A stretch of 64,000 bases of DNA from Betaproteobacteria bacterium Ga0077540 (GCA_001464125.1 LNEP01000006.1:1-64000), one strand, 5' to 3'. Shown: positions 8,701 to 20,130, counted from the first letter of the stretch. Made by a program: numbers and translations. Notes: generated by a model not told the origin, from the sequence alone.

Positions 8701-9021
8701 TCAATCTTTTGGGCGGGCGTTTTTCTCTTCAATACCAGACAACCCTTCCCTGCGCGCCAATTCGTCTAGAATCTCCTGCGGCTGTATATTCTGATGCGCC
8801 AACATGACCAACGTATGAAACCAGAGATCAGCTGTTTCATACACAATCGCATCACGCTGCCCATCTTTGGCAGCAATGATGGTTTCAGTGGCTTCTTCAC
8901 CTATTTTTTTGAGAATGCTATCCAGCCCCTTTGCATACAGCTTAGCCACGTAAGACGTGGTTGCATCTGCGGATTTTCGCTGCTCTAACAATTCCGCCAA
9001 TCGATTCAAGACATCACTCAT
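8701..9021 (-). CDS. hisE: Phosphoribosyl-ATP pyrophosphatase
   Basis: HisE performs the second step of histidine synthesis, hydrolysing PR-ATP to PR-AMP. The 106-residue all-alpha protein contains the MazG-like acidic metal-binding helices, including [16 protein letters not shown] (about residues 37-52) and YETADLWFH. It overlaps the end of hisI by 8 bases, so translation is coupled. Confidence 0.96.
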   Translation of the reverse strand: MSDVLNRLAELLEQRKSADATTSYVAKLYAKGLDSILKKIGEEATETIIAAKDGQRDAIVYETADLWFHTLVMLAHQNIQPQEILDELARREGLSGIEEKNARPKD

Positions 9022-9397
9022 GGTAAATCTCTTTAGGGTCTTTTTTCACGGCTTGGTCAATCAACCAAGTTTGATTATCCAGCTTTTTGAAAAAACAATT
9101 ATGACGACCGGTATGACAGGCAATACCACCTACTTGCTCTACACGCAACAAGATGACATCCTCATCGCAGTCCAAGCGGATTTCGTGGATTTTTTGAATA
9201 TGCCCAGACTCTTCACCCTTATGCCACAATTTTTGACGCGAGCGCGACCAATACACCGCTTGCTGCGTCTCTTCCGTCAAACGCAATGCTTCACGATTCA
9301 TCCAAGCAAACATTAGCACTTTACCGGTGTCATGCTCCTGAGCAATCACTGGCACTAAGCCATTATCGTCCCAGTTTACTTCATCTAGCCAAGCCAT
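9014..9397 (-). CDS. hisI: Phosphoribosyl-AMP cyclohydrolase
   Basis: HisI opens the adenine ring of PR-AMP, the third step of histidine synthesis. The 127-residue protein has the zinc and magnesium motifs [10 protein letters not shown] and [14 protein letters not shown] in the right order. HisI and HisE are separate genes here rather than the fused enterobacterial form. The start overlaps the hisF stop codon by one base. Confidence 0.96.
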   Translation of the reverse strand: MAWLDEVNWDDNGLVPVIAQEHDTGKVLMFAWMNREALRLTEETQQAVYWSRSRQKLWHKGEESGHIQKIHEIRLDCDEDVILLRVEQVGGIACHTGRHNCFFKKLDNQTWLIDQAVKKDPKEIYHE

Positions 9398-10161
9398 TAT
9401 CGCACCTCAATGCCATGCTGCTGCATATAGGCTTTTGCTTGTTGTACCGTATATTCGCCATAGTGGAAAATACTGGCAGCCAGCACCGCATCGGCTCCAC
9501 CCAAGGTTACGCCATCTACCAAATGCTGCAAATTTCCAACGCCCCCTGAGGCTATCAGAGGGACGTCGACTGCATCTGAAATTGCACGATTCAACGGGTT
9601 GTTAAAGCCAATTTTGGTACCATCGCGGTCCATACTGGTGACCAGCAATTCACCCGCACCTAAACTCACCATATGTTGCGCCCACTTCACGGCATCTAAT
9701 CCAGTTGCCTTGCGTCCACCGTGGGTAAATACTTCCCACTCAAAAGGCTGATTATCTACCTTTTTTGCATCAATCGCGACGACAATACACTGTGAGCCAA
9801 AACGGCCAGCTGCATCTTGTACTACTTGTGGGTTAAGTACCGCGGTGGTGTTGATACTCACTTTGTCAGCACCAGCATTTAACAGCCTGCGCACATCATC
9901 CACTTGCCGCACGCCTCCGCCAACTGTGAGCGGAATAAATACTTGGGAGGCTACTTCTTCAATGATATGTAAGATTAAGTCGCGGTTGTCTGAACTGGCG
10001 GTAATATCTAGAAAGGTGAGCTCATCTGCACCTTGATCATTGTAGCGTTGTGCAATTTCCACAGGGTCTCCAGCATCGCGCAACTCTAGAAAGTTAACCC
10101 CTTTAACGACCCGGCCATTCGTGACATCTAGGCAAGGGATAATGCGTTTCGCCAATCCCAT
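9397..10161 (-). CDS. hisF: Imidazole glycerol phosphate synthase, cyclase subunit
   Basis: HisF is the (beta-alpha)8 barrel that combines PRFAR with ammonia delivered by HisH. The 254-residue protein carries the catalytic aspartate motifs [14 protein letters not shown] (Asp11) and VVAIDAKK (near 130), plus phosphate-binding loops GGGVR and ASGGVG. It shares a single base with hisA. Confidence 0.97.
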   Translation of the reverse strand: MGLAKRIIPCLDVTNGRVVKGVNFLELRDAGDPVEIAQRYNDQGADELTFLDITASSDNRDLILHIIEEVASQVFIPLTVGGGVRQVDDVRRLLNAGADKVSINTTAVLNPQVVQDAAGRFGSQCIVVAIDAKKVDNQPFEWEVFTHGGRKATGLDAVKWAQHMVSLGAGELLVTSMDRDGTKIGFNNPLNRAISDAVDVPLIASGGVGNLQHLVDGVTLGGADAVLAASIFHYGEYTVQQAKAYMQQHGIEVR

Positions 10162-10901
10162 TAGGCGCTCAACTCATCGGCAAGTGCTTGCGCAGCCGAA
10201 AAGTCCAATGTACCCTCATAGATGGCGCGTCCGGTAATGGTACCAATGATGCCCTCTTTTTCCACCGCGCATAGTTTGCGCACGTCATCTAAATTGGTCA
10301 CGCCGCCACTGGCAATGACCGGAATGGTCAATGCTTGCGCGAGCGCTACGGTCGCCTCAATATTCACACCCGTCAACATACCATCGCGCCCGATATCAGT
10401 ATAGACAATGCTTTCCACGCCATAGTCTTCAAATTTTTTGGCCAAATCAATCACATCGTGGCCAGTCAATTTAGACCACCCATCTACCGCCACTTTGCCA
10501 TCTTTGGCATCTAGGCCCACCATAATTTGGCCGGGGAATGCATAGCAAGCTTCGTGCAAAAAGCCGGGGTTTTTCACTGCTGCAGTGCCAATAATGACAT
10601 AGCTAATGCCATCATCTAGGTAGCGTTCAATGGTATCCAAATCACGAATACCGCCACCTAATTGAATAGGAATGTCGCCTCCAACTGCACTGACGATAGA
10701 TTTAATCGCACCTTCATTAATTGGTTTACCTGCAAAGGCACCGTTCAAGTCTACCAAATGCAGTCGTTTACCACCGCGGTCTACCCAGTGCCGCGCCATC
10801 GCACCGGGATCCTCGGAGAATACTGTAGATTCTTCCATTAAACCTTGTTTTAGACGCACACAGTGGCCGTCTTTGAGATCAATTGCGGGAATGATAAGCA
10901 T
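10161..10901 (-). CDS. hisA: ProFAR isomerase
   Basis: HisA performs the Amadori rearrangement of ProFAR to PRFAR. The 246-residue barrel is homologous to HisF, with the catalytic motif [14 protein letters not shown] (Asp8), the second aspartate in YTDIGRDGM (near 130) and phosphate loops GGGIRD and ASGGVTN. It lies between hisH and hisF in the expected order. Confidence 0.97.
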   Translation of the reverse strand: MLIIPAIDLKDGHCVRLKQGLMEESTVFSEDPGAMARHWVDRGGKRLHLVDLNGAFAGKPINEGAIKSIVSAVGGDIPIQLGGGIRDLDTIERYLDDGISYVIIGTAAVKNPGFLHEACYAFPGQIMVGLDAKDGKVAVDGWSKLTGHDVIDLAKKFEDYGVESIVYTDIGRDGMLTGVNIEATVALAQALTIPVIASGGVTNLDDVRKLCAVEKEGIIGTITGRAIYEGTLDFSAAQALADELSA

Positions 10902-10950
10902 GGTAGTGATAAATAAACGTAAGAAAAATCAATAAAACTAGCGTAAACGG

Positions 10951-11595
10951 TTAAGGGTTCCAGTGTACGAAATTACGCAATAATTGTAACCCCGCTTTTG
11001 CACTTTTTTCCGGGTGAAACTGTACTGCAAACAAATTATCTTTGGCGATGGCACAGGTAAACGGTTTAGGATATTCAGTAATACCAGTGACCAGTGTTGG
11101 ATCATCCGGCCGCACATAATAACTATGCACATAGTAAAAGCGTTCGTTGTCTGCAATATCTAGCCACAAAGGGTGGGTAGTTGGCTGCTGCACCTGATTC
11201 CAACCCATATGCGGAACTTTCAATTTACGGCCTTCTGCATCGTGCATATCCTCGGCTGCAAAGCGCTTAACCTGTCCGGAAAACACGCCTAGACCTGCGG
11301 CATTTCCCTCTTCAGAGCGCTCGAATAGCATTTGCAGTCCGATGCAAATACCCAAAAATGGCTTTTGTTGGGTGGCCTCAACCACAGCCTGCCTTAAGCC
11401 ACGTGCATCTAGCTCACGTATACAGTCGGGCATAGCACCTTGCCCAGGAAATACCACACGTTTGGCAGTGTGAATGTCTTGCGGGTTGCTGGTGACAACC
11501 ACATTCAAGTCAGGCGCCACATGTTCTAGCGCTTTAGACACCGAGCGCAAATTGCCCATGCCGTAGTCCACTACGGCGATATCGATATTTTTCAT
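10951..11595 (-). CDS. hisH: Imidazole glycerol phosphate synthase, glutamine amidotransferase subunit
   Basis: HisH hydrolyses glutamine and channels ammonia to HisF. The class I amidotransferase catalytic residues are visible: the cysteine in LGICIGLQMLFE (about residue 84), and the histidine and glutamate in VQFHPEKS near the C-terminus. The length (214 residues) is normal. It starts 18 bases after hisB ends. Confidence 0.97.
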   Translation of the reverse strand: MKNIDIAVVDYGMGNLRSVSKALEHVAPDLNVVVTSNPQDIHTAKRVVFPGQGAMPDCIRELDARGLRQAVVEATQQKPFLGICIGLQMLFERSEEGNAAGLGVFSGQVKRFAAEDMHDAEGRKLKVPHMGWNQVQQPTTHPLWLDIADNERFYYVHSYYVRPDDPTLVTGITEYPKPFTCAIAKDNLFAVQFHPEKSAKAGLQLLRNFVHWNP

Positions 11596-11613
11596 TTCAA
11601 TGACAACAAATTG

Positions 11614-12207
11614 TTATAGGCTGCCTTTGGTAGATGGCGTAATGCCTGCCATCCGAGCATCATGCGTAATCGCCATGCGTAACGCACGTCCAAATGCTTT
11701 AAAAATGGTCTCAGCTTGGTGATGTGCGTTATGGCCCTTCAAGTTATCAATATGCAAAGTCACTAGTGCGTGATTGACAAAACCCTGGAAGAACTCATGA
11801 AACAAATCAACATCGAACTCACCAATCGCCGCACGTGTAAACTCACAACTGAACTCCAAGCCTGGGCGGCCTGACAAGTCCAGCACCACGCGGCTAAGTG
11901 CCTCATCTAACGGAACATACGCATGTCCGTAACGATTAATGCCTTTTTTATCACCAAGCGCTTTCAAGAATGCTTGGCCCAATGTGATGCCAATGTCTTC
12001 TACAGTATGATGCGCATCAATATGCAAATCACCCTTCGCCTGCACGCGAATATCCATCATACCGTGACGTGCGATTTGATCTAGCATGTGATCCAAAAAT
12101 CCCAAGCCGGTATTGAACTCTGAAATGCCTGTACCATCAAGATTAATGGATACTGTAATCTGTGTTTCTAGGGTATTGCGGGAAACTTCTGCCTGACGCA
12201 TAGTCAT
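11614..12207 (-). CDS. hisB: Imidazoleglycerol-phosphate dehydratase (monofunctional)
   Basis: HisB dehydrates IGP to imidazole acetol phosphate. The 197-residue protein holds only the dehydratase domain, with manganese-binding motifs [11 protein letters not shown] and [11 protein letters not shown]. The phosphatase half fused in enterobacteria is absent, so histidinol phosphate phosphatase must be encoded outside the window. It leads the hisBHAFIE block, separated from hisC by hps, and has a probable promoter of its own at 12264-12293. Confidence 0.97.
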   Translation of the reverse strand: MTMRQAEVSRNTLETQITVSINLDGTGISEFNTGLGFLDHMLDQIARHGMMDIRVQAKGDLHIDAHHTVEDIGITLGQAFLKALGDKKGINRYGHAYVPLDEALSRVVLDLSGRPGLEFSCEFTRAAIGEFDVDLFHEFFQGFVNHALVTLHIDNLKGHNAHHQAETIFKAFGRALRMAITHDARMAGITPSTKGSL

Positions 12208-12263
12208 GTCATCTTTAAAATATTTTGTTTGCTAAAAATTATGATAATCAATCATTTAACAGC

Positions 12264-12293
12264 ATTTTAACCTAAACATTACTATACAGGCAA
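12264..12293 (-). promoter_or_regulatory. Possible promoter of hisBHAFIE
   Basis: On the minus strand TTGCCT (12288-12293) and TAAAAT (12264-12269) are 18 bases apart, between the hps terminator and hisB. A promoter is needed here if the terminator at 12303-12330 works. The motif match is moderate. Confidence 0.45.
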
Positions 12294-12302
12294 AATGGAC
12301 GT

Positions 12303-12330
12303 AAAAAAGCCGACCCAAGGTCGGCTTTTT
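12303..12330 (-). terminator. Rho-independent terminator after hps
   Basis: The 12-bp arms AAAAAGCCGACC and GGTCGGCTTTTT enclose a short loop at 12315-12318, and on the minus strand the stem ends in a T run. It lies 15 bases after the hps stop codon and separates hps from hisB, suggesting that hps is a single-gene transcript. Confidence 0.82.
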
Positions 12331-12345
12331 AAAATCATCAAATGA

Positions 12346-13236
12346 TTATTGTGCTGCAGCTTCTGGTGGCGCTTCAGCTGGTGCTGCCTCAGCAGGAGCA
12401 GCTTCTGCTGCAGGAGCTTCTTCCATTGGTGCAGCTTCTGGTGCTACCTCAGCTGGAGCTGCTTCAACAGCTTGCTCTGTTGCTGCTGGTGCTGCATCAG
12501 CTGCTTCTTCTGGCGCTTTGTTTGTTAACAGTGACAACACTAATAGTGCAGCACCGATAGCGATTGCCCATGGTAACCATTTGAAACCACCAGCTGATGC
12601 GCTTGAACCGTGCGCTAAACCTGTGATCTCTTTAGCTGATGCTGCTGGATCTGCGGCACCGTAGATCGCTGCACCTGCAACCACGATATCTGCACCTGCA
12701 TCTACCACTTGTTTAACTGTAGCTGCTTTTACGCCACCTGCTACAGATACTTTAGCGCCAGTTTTTAAACCTGTCACTAAAGCTAAGTCAGAGAATGGTG
12801 TTTGACCAGCTGCTTGCTGATCTAAACCAGTGTGAACACCGATGATGTGCGCACCTAACTTAGCCACTTCAACTGTACGTGCTTTTTTGTCAGCAACGTT
12901 AATCAAGTCAACTTGTGCTTGTTTGCCATATTTATTGGCAACATCAATCACGCCCTTGATAGTACCGATATCGGCAGTACCCAAAACAGTCACAATATCT
13001 GCACCGGCTTTGAAGAATGGCTCAGCTTCGTAGAAGCCAGCATCCATAGTTTTCAAGTCCACTAAGATTTTGTTGTTTGGGAATTTAGCGCGCAATGTTT
13101 TAAGTAACTCAATACCGTTATGCTTAATGCAAGGTGTACCGATTTCTAAAATGTCCACGTGTGGTGCAACTTTAGCTGCTAATGCAACTGTTGCATCAAA
13201 ATCTAGTGAATCTAATGCCATTTGGGTTTGTGCCAT
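12346..13236 (-). CDS. hps: 3-hexulose-6-phosphate synthase with C-terminal membrane helix and Ala/Pro/Glu tail
   Basis: Hps condenses formaldehyde with ribulose 5-phosphate, the entry step of the ribulose monophosphate cycle. Residues 1 to about 208 form the catalytic OMP-decarboxylase-type barrel, with LVDLKTMDAG (the D-x-K-x-x-D signature), HTGLDQQAAGQ and VSVAGGV. Unlike usual Hps proteins of about 210 residues, this one continues: a Gly/Ser linker, a strongly hydrophobic segment WLPWAIAIGAALLVLSLL (about 220-237), then about 55 residues rich in Ala, Pro and Glu. A membrane-tethered form is inferred. SD sequence GGAGGAAG is at 13243-13250. The gene interrupts the his operon and has its own promoter and terminator. 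Confidence 0.93.
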   Translation of the reverse strand: MAQTQMALDSLDFDATVALAAKVAPHVDILEIGTPCIKHNGIELLKTLRAKFPNNKILVDLKTMDAGFYEAEPFFKAGADIVTVLGTADIGTIKGVIDVANKYGKQAQVDLINVADKKARTVEVAKLGAHIIGVHTGLDQQAAGQTPFSDLALVTGLKTGAKVSVAGGVKAATVKQVVDAGADIVVAGAAIYGAADPAASAKEITGLAHGSSASAGGFKWLPWAIAIGAALLVLSLLTNKAPEEAADAAPAATEQAVEAAPAEVAPEAAPMEEAPAAEAAPAEAAPAEAPPEAAAQ

Positions 13237-13344
13237 AATGCTTCTTCCTCCGAACTCGCTGAATATTCGATTAAAAATTTAATATTTTGTATTTTTAAAT
13301 TAAGTTTTACAAAATACCAATTGCACGTTTTTGTACATTCTCGC

Positions 13345-13374
13345 ATCATAACCGCAAATGATTTGCTTTTTCAA
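13345..13374 (-). promoter_or_regulatory. Promoter of hps
   Basis: On the minus strand TTGAAA (13369-13374) and TATGAT (13345-13350) are 18 bases apart, about 109 bases upstream of the hps start codon. The position fits independent, strong transcription of hps, as expected for an abundant methylotrophy enzyme. Confidence 0.65.
13354..13366. promoter_or_regulatory. Palindrome in the hps promoter spacer
   Basis: The sequence GCAAATGATTTGC has two perfect 6-base arms around one base and lies wholly between the -35 and -10 boxes. A repressor bound there would block polymerase. No known regulator motif was recognised. Confidence 0.35.
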
Positions 13375-13446
13375 CAATTTAGTCACGTCAAATTAAGATT
13401 TTGTTACAAATCCTGACTAAAAACGTCAATTACAATCCAAACTTTG

Positions 13447-14505
13447 CTAAATGATTGATTTCAATGCATTCACCAAACGTTCTGATTGTGCATTAGTACC
13501 AATTGTGATTCTAAGATAAGGTGAAATACGTTCTGGTTTTTTGAAGTGACGTACGATGATATTTTGCTCGCGTAATCTGGCAGTTAAAACATCCCCCTCG
13601 TGCGCAGGATGTTTAGCAAAAATAAAATTGGCGCCTGACGGCAACACCTCAAACCCCAACGCTTCTAGTTCAGCAATCAACCGTGTGCGCGTTGCCACGA
13701 CTTGAGCGCAGGTTTCCTTAAAGTAGGCTGAGTCTTGCATCGCAGCCACAGCACCCGCTTCGGCAAAACGGTCTATCGGATAAGAGTTGAAACTATCTTT
13801 TACCCGAGTTAAGGCTTCAATCAAATCTGGATGTCCTAATGCAAAACCTACGCGCAGACCTGCAAGGGAACGTGCCTTGGACAAGGTATGTGTTACCAAC
13901 AAGTTTGGATACTTTTCGATCAGCTGGACTGCGGACTCAGTGCCAAAATCCACATAAGCTTCATCGATTACCACCACCGAATCTTGATTGACTTTGAGCA
14001 AACGCTCAATTTCTTCTAGCGCAAGTGGGATCCCCGTAGGCGCGTTGGGGTTAGGGAAAATAATACCGCCATTAGGTCGCAAGTAGTCGTCTACATTGAT
14101 TTCAAACTGGTCATTCAGTGCAATCAGCTCATAATTAATCCCATATAAACCGCAGTAAACAGGGTAAAAGCTATACGTAATATCCGGAAACAATAATGGC
14201 TGCTCATGCTGAAATAAAGCATGGAATACATGCGCAAGCACCTCATCCGAACCATTGCCAACAAACACCTGATTAGTTTGCAAACCGTGGAATTTAGCAA
14301 TCGCTGCTTTTAAGCGATCAGAATTGGGGTCCGGATATAAACGTAGTGTTTCTGCTGCTTCCGCTTGTAATGCAGCAATCACCTTAGGGCTAGGACCATA
14401 GGGATTTTCATTGGTATTCAGCTTAACTAAATCATTAAGCTTTGGCTGTTCACCCGGTATATAGGGGGTGAGCTGGTGTACGACTGGACTCCAATACTTA
14501 CTCAT
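13447..14505 (-). CDS. hisC: Histidinol-phosphate aminotransferase
   Basis: HisC is a PLP-dependent class I/II aminotransferase that makes histidinol phosphate. The 352-residue protein has the N-terminal [11 protein letters not shown] motif, the aspartate in [10 protein letters not shown] (about 180), and the PLP lysine in [12 protein letters not shown] (about 210). It follows hisD by 6 bases. About 210 bases separate its end from hps. Confidence 0.97.
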   Translation of the reverse strand: MSKYWSPVVHQLTPYIPGEQPKLNDLVKLNTNENPYGPSPKVIAALQAEAAETLRLYPDPNSDRLKAAIAKFHGLQTNQVFVGNGSDEVLAHVFHALFQHEQPLLFPDITYSFYPVYCGLYGINYELIALNDQFEINVDDYLRPNGGIIFPNPNAPTGIPLALEEIERLLKVNQDSVVVIDEAYVDFGTESAVQLIEKYPNLLVTHTLSKARSLAGLRVGFALGHPDLIEALTRVKDSFNSYPIDRFAEAGAVAAMQDSAYFKETCAQVVATRTRLIAELEALGFEVLPSGANFIFAKHPAHEGDVLTARLREQNIIVRHFKKPERISPYLRITIGTNAQSERLVNALKSII

Positions 14506-14511
14506 TTATAC

Positions 14512-15807
14512 TCACTTTAAACGGTATTCAGCAGAACGGGCGTGCGCTTGCAGGCCTTCACCATATGCCAATGTAGCAGCCACTTTACCCAGCGTTTGCG
14601 CACCAGCGGATGACACCATAATTAGGCTTGATCGTTTTTGGAAATCGTACACCCCGAGCGGTGAGCTGAAACGTGCAGTTCGTGACGTTGGCAGTACATG
14701 ATTAGGCCCTGCGCAATAATCCCCCAGTGCCTCACACGTGTCACGCCCCATAAAAATAGCGCCCGCATGTTTGATTTTTTGACTGAATGCGTATGGCTCT
14801 TCAACAGATAATTCTAGATGCTCAGGCGCAATATAGTTACTAATCTCTGCCGCCTCATCCAAATCTCTAACCAAAATCAGCGCGCCACGATTCTCCAAGG
14901 AGGTTCGGATGATGTCCTGACGCGGCATGTCTTTGACTTGCTTTTCAATACTAGCTGCCACAGCCTTTAAGAAATCGGCATCTGGCGAAAGCAAAATGGA
15001 CTGCGCCAATTCGTCGTGCTCAGCTTGACTGAACAAGTCCATAGCAATCCAATCTGGGTCGGTTTTACCATCGCAAATCACCAAAATCTCAGAGGGTCCA
15101 GCAACCATGTCAATACCCACAACGCCAAACACACGGCGCTTGGCTGCAGCTACATATGCATTGCCGGGGCCAGTAATTTTATCCACCTGCGGCACAGTCT
15201 GCGTACCATACGCCAATGCACCGACCGCTTGCGCTCCGCCGATACAAAATACACGGTCGACACCGGAAATGGCCGCTGCCGCCAGCACTAAAGCATTTTT
15301 CTCGCCATTTGGCGTTGGTACCACCATAATCAACTCTTGCACACCGGCTACTTTGGCAGGGATTGCATTCATGAGCACACTAGATGGATACGCTGCCTTA
15401 CCCCCTGGCACATAAAGCCCCACGCGGTCTAAGGCAGTGATTTTTTGACCCAATAAAGTGCCATCTGCCTCAGTGTAAGTCCAAGATTGCATCACTTGTT
15501 TTTCGTGGTAGCTACGCACGCGGTCCGCCGCAGCTTGAAGTGCATCACGCTGTGCTGTCGGCAAGCTTTCTAACGCAGCGATTAATTCTGCCTTTGAAAG
15601 CTCCAATTCAGCTAGGCTTGCTGCATTGGTTTTATCAAAACGATTGGTGTATTCCAACACGGCAGCATCGCCGCGTGTTTTAACGTCTTTTAAAATATTG
15701 GCTACAACGCTATCAATACTGTCATCTTGGGCTGTTTCAAATGCTAGTAAAGCTTTTAAGTCTTGTTCAAAGCTGGCATCTAATGTGGATAAACGTCTGA
15801 TATTCAT
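14512..15807 (-). CDS. hisD: Histidinol dehydrogenase
   Basis: HisD oxidises histidinol to histidine in two NAD-dependent steps. The 431-residue length is standard. Family motifs include [16 protein letters not shown], the zinc and active-site region [11 protein letters not shown] and the stretch [12 protein letters not shown]. It lies between hisG and hisC with short spacers. Confidence 0.97.
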   Translation of the reverse strand: MNIRRLSTLDASFEQDLKALLAFETAQDDSIDSVVANILKDVKTRGDAAVLEYTNRFDKTNAASLAELELSKAELIAALESLPTAQRDALQAAADRVRSYHEKQVMQSWTYTEADGTLLGQKITALDRVGLYVPGGKAAYPSSVLMNAIPAKVAGVQELIMVVPTPNGEKNALVLAAAAISGVDRVFCIGGAQAVGALAYGTQTVPQVDKITGPGNAYVAAAKRRVFGVVGIDMVAGPSEILVICDGKTDPDWIAMDLFSQAEHDELAQSILLSPDADFLKAVAASIEKQVKDMPRQDIIRTSLENRGALILVRDLDEAAEISNYIAPEHLELSVEEPYAFSQKIKHAGAIFMGRDTCEALGDYCAGPNHVLPTSRTARFSSPLGVYDFQKRSSLIMVSSAGAQTLGKVAATLAYGEGLQAHARSAEYRLK

Positions 15808-15824
15808 ACTATTACTTTCAAAGT

Positions 15825-16460
15825 CTATTGAATCGCTTGTGCAAAGCTATCGATAATCGGTTGCAGTTGCGTGCGATTGAGCTTAAGTGAGGCTTGGTTC
15901 ACCACTAAACGCGAACTGATGACGCCAATCTCCTCCACAGCCTTAAGTTGATTAGCGCGCAGGGTTCCACCTGTGCTCACCAAATCCACGATAGCATCGG
16001 CCAGCCCAACCAGTGGACCCAACTCCATGGAGCCATATAGTTTAATCAAGTCAACATGCATACCTTTAGCCGCAAAGTGTTCACGCGCCGTTTTCACGTA
16101 TTTGGTGACCACTTTTAAGCGTGCACCCTGACGAATGCAAGCCTCATAATCAAAGCCGTCTCTCACCGCCACCATCATTTTGCATTTGGCAATATTCAAA
16201 TCCAGCGGCTGATACAAGCCTTCGCCACCATGCTCATCCAGCACGTCTTTGCCAGCAATGCCCAAGTCGGCTGCACCATATTGCACATAAGTAGGCACAT
16301 CGGTCGCACGCACAATAATCAACCGCACATCCTCGCGGTTGGTGGGTAAAATCAGTTTGCGTGAAGACTCCGGATTTTCTAGGGCATGGATACCTGCCGC
16401 CGCCAACAATGGCGTTGTTTCTTCAAAAATACGGCCTTTACTTAATGCGATAGTAATCAT
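15825..16460 (-). CDS. hisG: ATP phosphoribosyltransferase, short-form catalytic subunit
   Basis: HisG starts histidine synthesis by joining ATP and PRPP. At 211 residues it is the short form, which lacks the C-terminal ACT-like regulatory domain and in characterised cases needs HisZ. Visible motifs are [11 protein letters not shown] at the start and the PRPP-binding stretch [18 protein letters not shown] (about 158-175). No hisZ is in the window. It starts 2 bases after murA ends. Confidence 0.96.
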   Translation of the reverse strand: MITIALSKGRIFEETTPLLAAAGIHALENPESSRKLILPTNREDVRLIIVRATDVPTYVQYGAADLGIAGKDVLDEHGGEGLYQPLDLNIAKCKMMVAVRDGFDYEACIRQGARLKVVTKYVKTAREHFAAKGMHVDLIKLYGSMELGPLVGLADAIVDLVSTGGTLRANQLKAVEEIGVISSRLVVNQASLKLNRTQLQPIIDSFAQAIQ

Positions 16461-16462
16461 AA

Positions 16463-18063
<1,601 letters not shown>

Positions 18064-18094
18064 CTTTACTTACTCTCCAAAACTGAATCTGTTG

Positions 18095-18346
18095 TTACGC
18101 GGTTGCGTTTAATTGTTGCCACTGTTGCGGGGTATAGGTTTTCATTGATAAGGCGTGAATCTCTGCACGCATGCGGTCACCCAACGCTTGATAGACTAGC
18201 TGATGCTGCTGCACCATGCGCTTACCTTCAAACGCAGCACTCACCACAATTGCCTCAAAATGTGTACCATCATCCCCAAGCACACGAATGAATTCGCATG
18301 ACAACCCTTGCTGTATATAACCTTCTAATTGCTGTGCACTTAACAC
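18095..18346 (-). CDS. BolA/IbaG-family protein
   Basis: The 83-residue protein has the BolA fold signature: an N-terminal helix, GDDGTHFEAIVVSAAFEGKR and the helix-turn-like LVYQALGDRM. The absence of a long N-terminal extension makes it closer to IbaG/YrbA than to classical BolA. BolA proteins partner with monothiol glutaredoxins, consistent with grxD next door. Confidence 0.92.
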   Translation of the reverse strand: MLSAQQLEGYIQQGLSCEFIRVLGDDGTHFEAIVVSAAFEGKRMVQQHQLVYQALGDRMRAEIHALSMKTYTPQQWQQLNATA

Positions 18347-18384
18347 GACTTAACCTCTTCATTTTGCTAAATTTTTATAATGAT

Positions 18385-19173
18385 TTAGCCACGTAATTTA
18401 TAGCCTGATTTTAACATTTTTAGGCATACCCATGCTAATGCGATTAAAAATGCCATGACAACGATAAGACTAATCCATGGCGAAACATCACCTTGACCAA
18501 AAAATCCGTAACGGAATCCATCTATCATATAAAAAAATGGATTGAATTTTGAAACGATTTGCCAGAACGGCGGCAAGGAGTGAATGGAATAAAACACACC
18601 AGACAAAAAAGTGAGCGGCATAATGACAAAGTTCTGGAACGCGGCCATTTGGTCAAATTTATCAGCCCAGATGCCAGCAATAATGCCAAATGTACCCAGC
18701 AAAGCGCTGCCTAACAGAGCAAATGTAAAAATCCACAACGGGTGCGTCAGGGGAATATCCACAAACCAAATAGAGACAAAATAGATACTCAAGCCCACAA
18801 ACAAACCGCGGATGACCGATGCAGCAAGAAACGCCGAAAAAAACTGCAAATAAGTGAGCGGGGTAAGCAGAATAAATACAACATTACCCATCACTTTTGA
18901 TTGAATCAAACTGGATGAGCTATTAGCAAATGAGTTCTGCAATAGCGACATCATGATTAAACCAGGCACTAAAAAGGCGGTATAGGGCACACCTTTGTAC
19001 ACTTGCACATGATCCGCCAGTACGTGCGAAAAAATCAGCAGATACAATAAGGCAGTCAATACTGGCGATGCTACCGTCTGAAATGCGACGCGCCAAAAGC
19101 GCAACAATTCTTTTTTAAATAAAGTGTAAGGACCACGCCAATTGGACGGGATATTTGCATCAATCAGTTTCAT
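18385..19173 (-). CDS. ABC-2 type transporter permease (YadH-like)
   Basis: The 262-residue membrane protein has about six spans and the ABC-2 domain, with family features such as PVLTALLYLLIF and FLSGVFYSIHSLP. It overlaps the ATPase gene by four bases (ATGA), so the two form one exporter. YadGH-type exporters are linked to this mla-mur region in many proteobacteria; the substrate is unknown. Confidence 0.92.
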   Translation of the reverse strand: MKLIDANIPSNWRGPYTLFKKELLRFWRVAFQTVASPVLTALLYLLIFSHVLADHVQVYKGVPYTAFLVPGLIMMSLLQNSFANSSSSLIQSKVMGNVVFILLTPLTYLQFFSAFLAASVIRGLFVGLSIYFVSIWFVDIPLTHPLWIFTFALLGSALLGTFGIIAGIWADKFDQMAAFQNFVIMPLTFLSGVFYSIHSLPPFWQIVSKFNPFFYMIDGFRYGFFGQGDVSPWISLIVVMAFLIALAWVCLKMLKSGYKLRG

Positions 19174-20075
19174 AGCCCTCCTACCAGCGACATAAATACA
19201 TCTTCCAGATCCACTTCTATCAGTTGCATATCCTCAATATCCACATTGGCTTTACGCAATTCGGCCAGCGCAAACTCTATTTCTTTCAGATCAGACAACG
19301 CTAGCGTAAATACACCTAATTCACCATGCTTGAGCATAGGCAATAAGGCTGGGGGCAGTTGCCCGCCTTTAAGTGTTAAACGCAGGTTTTTGCCAGCATG
19401 CGATTTAAGCAAGTTGGCTGTGGTATCCAATGCGACTATCTTGCCCTGCTTCATCATCGCCACCCGCTCACACAAGGCTTCAGCTTCTTCCAGATAATGT
19501 GTGGTCAAAATAATAGTATGGCCTTCGCGATTCAACTGCTTGATAAAGCTCCACAGCATTTGTCGCAGCTCAACATCCACACCAGCTGTCGGCTCATCTA
19601 GCACAATCACAGGCGGGCGATGCGCAAGCGCCTGCGCAATGAGGGCACGACGCTTCATTCCACCGGATAATTTACGCATGTTGGTGTGTGCTTTATCGGT
19701 CAGCCCCAACCCCTCAATCACCTCATCCACCCAGGCATCGTTTTCTGGGCCACGCCCGAAGTAACCGGCTTGAAACCGCAGCATCTCACGTACATTAAAG
19801 AACGGATCAAACACCAATTCCTGCGGCACAACGCCCAAGCTCATTCGTGCCTGCTGGTAACTCTCAATCACATCATGCCCCATGATGCGCACATGCCCAA
19901 CAGTAGGCTTAAGCAAGCCTGCCATAATATTAATCAATGTAGATTTACCTGCACCATTGGGGCCAAGCAACGCAAAGAACTCACCCTGCTCAATGGTTAA
20001 ATCAATGCCATTCAATGCATTGAGTTGCCCAAATTGCTTGTGTACATCATGTATTTGTATGGCTGGTGTTTTCAA
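19170..20075 (-). CDS. ABC transporter ATP-binding protein (YadG-like)
   Basis: The 301-residue ATPase has Walker A GPNGAGKST (about residues 40-48), the signature LSGGMKRR, Walker B VIVLDEPTAGVD and the switch histidine in TTHYLEE. A C-terminal extension of about 80 residues follows the core. It pairs with the overlapping permease downstream. A terminator (20131-20161) separates it from the mla operon upstream, so it likely has its own promoter in the 55 bases after that. Confidence 0.94.
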   Translation of the reverse strand: MKTPAIQIHDVHKQFGQLNALNGIDLTIEQGEFFALLGPNGAGKSTLINIMAGLLKPTVGHVRIMGHDVIESYQQARMSLGVVPQELVFDPFFNVREMLRFQAGYFGRGPENDAWVDEVIEGLGLTDKAHTNMRKLSGGMKRRALIAQALAHRPPVIVLDEPTAGVDVELRQMLWSFIKQLNREGHTIILTTHYLEEAEALCERVAMMKQGKIVALDTTANLLKSHAGKNLRLTLKGGQLPPALLPMLKHGELGVFTLALSDLKEIEFALAELRKANVDIEDMQLIEVDLEDVFMSLVGGL

Positions 20076-20130
20076 CAGAAATGTTCACTCAAATAAATGT
20101 TAAATGTATTAAAGATAGATAAAAAAACTA

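Noticed and set aside
12342-12560. Leu/Gln-rich open frame on the plus strand opposite the hps tail
   Set aside because: It is the antisense of the repetitive Ala/Pro/Glu codons of hps; composition alone keeps it open and no start signal is present.
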